From: CAVQCJ01 sp963771835
GTDB taxonomy: Bacteria > Actinomycetota > Actinomycetes > Prado026
Assembly (NCBI GenBank): GCA_963771835.1
Contig: CAVYVA010000004.1
Span: 957,477-1,021,476 of the forward strand
Length of the DNA stretch: 64,000 nucleotides
Direction: 5' to 3'
In this document: positions 63,092-64,000 of the stretch, piece after piece
Layout of the letters: every line of letters begins with the position of its first letter
Position numbering within the stretch: the stretch's first letter is position 1
The notes under the pieces: model-generated
Databases searched by the model: none
What the model was told of the DNA's origin: nothing
What the model saw: only the letters and a program-made list of their open reading frames with translations
Translations under genes and position numbers: made by a program

Positions 63092-63480
63092 ATGACAAGT
63101 GTCGAGCCGGAGCTGTGGGTCGAGCACGCTGGACAGGCGGTCGCCTTCTACGGCGAGGCGTTCGGGGCGACGGTGTTGCATCGTGTCGGCGAGGGCGAGG
63201 ACATCGTCGCGCAACTCGCTATCGGTGAAGCAGCGTTTTGGGTGACCTCGGCGGCACCGCACATGGGCGACTGAGTCCGCTGGCAATCGGCGGGGCAACC
63301 GGTCGGACCCTGCTGGTGACGGGTGACCCGGAAGGGGTCGTTCAGCGGGCGATTCTGGCGGGTGCGACCGAACTCGCACCGGTCGGCGACGAGCACGGTT
63401 GGCGCCTCGGCCGCGTTCGCGATCCGTTTGGCCACGAGTGGGAGATCGGGCAGCCGATCGACATCTGGCCACCGGAGTGA
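63092..63480 (+). CDS. VOC-superfamily protein (PhnB/glyoxalase-like), frameshifted
   Basis: From ATG 63092 the frame reads PELWVEHAGQAVAFYGEAFG, ATVLHRVGEGEDIVAQLAIG and EAAFWVTSAAPHMG. A one-base loss near 63270 then leads to RLSPLAIGGATGRTLLVTGD, AGATELAPVGDEHGWRLGRV and DPFGHEWEIGQPI, the closing DPFGHxW motif of PhnB-like VOC proteins. Corrected length is about 129 residues, typical for one VOC domain pair. Family members bind metal and act in fosfomycin resistance, dioxygenation or isomerisation; the function here is unknown. Confidence 0.75.
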
Positions 63481-64000
63481 GCCTGGCCAGGCCGACCCAG
63501 CCGATCCAAACCGACCACCGGCGGCCCCTTCGTGGCCTTCGGTCGCGGCCCGCAACGGTGCGCCGGGGCCGGTCCGGCCAAATGTGAGATTTCGGATGAA
63601 TTTGCAACCTCCACCGTGATGGCAGTTCGGTCCGAAGCCCGGCACGAGCCATCGGCAAGGGGACCTGCCGATGACCGCGCCATCGACCACTGAGCCGCAC
63701 GTCCACATGGTATGGACCAGGCCATCAACTGGCAGGCCACACCGGACCTGAGGCCCATGTTGTTCGATGCCCTCGAGGTCCCCGCTCACGTCAGCGTCCA
63801 GCTGGACGTGCGTGCATGCCGCCATCGAGCGGAGCGGATCGCGCTGCTGGTCGGGGCGACCATCGAGGCCCAGCGATCGGACGTCAGCTCATCCTCATCG
63901 ACAGGGGCGGACCGGTAACAACACCCTGGCCAACCTGCGTCTGCTGCGGCGACCCGAGCTCGCCCAGTGGTCGAGGATGCGTTACCGACCAGCCCCACAG
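63481..64000. other. 520-base right end without a supported gene
   Basis: A plus-strand frame at 63712-63918 contains LRPMLFDALEVPAHVSVQLD, RHRAERIALLVGATIEAQR, which looks somewhat protein-like but has no start context or family match. The rest shows nothing recognisable. The region may hold part of a gene that extends past the window. Confidence 0.35.

Noticed and set aside
63712..63918. Small gene at the right end
   Set aside because: Composition is partly protein-like, but there is no ribosome-binding site, promoter or family match, and it may be part of a gene beyond the window.

Overview
The window comes from a high-GC actinobacterium. The evidence is strong G/C third-position bias, many GTG starts, dense ATGA/GTGA gene overlaps, leaderless genes with TANNNT boxes 6-8 bases before the start, HxlR and LacI/CebR-type regulation, an ECF42-type sigma factor, and a tmsA-tmsB pair for 10-methyl (tuberculostearic-type) fatty acids. 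The order cannot be fixed from this sequence.

Layout. 0-6.5 kb is loosely packed and partly decayed: the 3' end of a gene, a GNAT acetyltransferase, a DsrE-family protein, a regulator with an N-terminal LuxR helix-turn-helix on a STAND-type ATPase, a lipoprotein and broken gene pieces. 6.56-14.88 kb is one coupled operon of eight genes: GMC oxidoreductase, its companion domain, a membrane metallophosphoesterase, an alpha/beta hydrolase with a Cys nucleophile, an acetoacetate-decarboxylase-like protein, two small membrane proteins and a patatin. It looks like a lipid or sterol oxidation/hydrolysis system. 14.88-16.15 kb holds a papain-like cysteine peptidase and, divergently, a chagasin-type inhibitor. 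16.2-18.7 kb is an eroded sugar/amine locus: a copper amine oxidase reduced to its two ends, an intact GH1 beta-glucosidase with a CebR-type operator, a LacI-family remnant and a beta-mannosidase tail. 18.7-28.4 kb carries housekeeping-type genes (D-threonine-aldolase-like enzyme, flippase-like membrane protein, HAD hydrolase, Nur-box-controlled nickel/cobalt permease, peptide deformylase, GGDEF-EAL protein, ABC-F ATPase, DUF2277, Smr). 28.4-38 kb has an aldonolactone-oxidase-like flavoenzyme, an exported S33 hydrolase, an MFS exporter, a lipoprotein hydrolase lacking its nucleophile, a two-gene ABC exporter and two exported small proteins. 38-45.5 kb has a secreted GH5 glycanase, a homocysteine methyltransferase, a permease-flavin monooxygenase fusion and a 3-hydroxyisobutyrate-dehydrogenase-like enzyme.

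45.5-57.2 kb is clean and orderly: tmsA, tmsB and an acyl-CoA synthetase, rpiA, tRNA-Ser(GCU), a hemerythrin protein, two HxlR regulators each beside a small ABM-like protein, an SDR, the sigma factor with a DGPF partner, a GNAT and tRNA-Arg(ACG). Beyond tRNA-Arg an integrase remnant opens an accessory stretch. It holds a 1074-residue cyclase/propeller/peptide-binding receptor-like fusion and a run of very small genes, each separated by one copy of a short hairpin repeat that also occurs once near the left end.

Two features of the sequence affect its use. About two dozen genes or segments need a frameshift, and nearly all are single-base insertions (+1), concentrated between 6.5 and 45.3 kb; most are probably sequence errors, and I annotate across them. 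Separately, four genes show missing internal or terminal segments (LOG-like, amine oxidase, LacI, beta-mannosidase), which insertions cannot explain. All functional calls come from reading motifs; no database search was possible.
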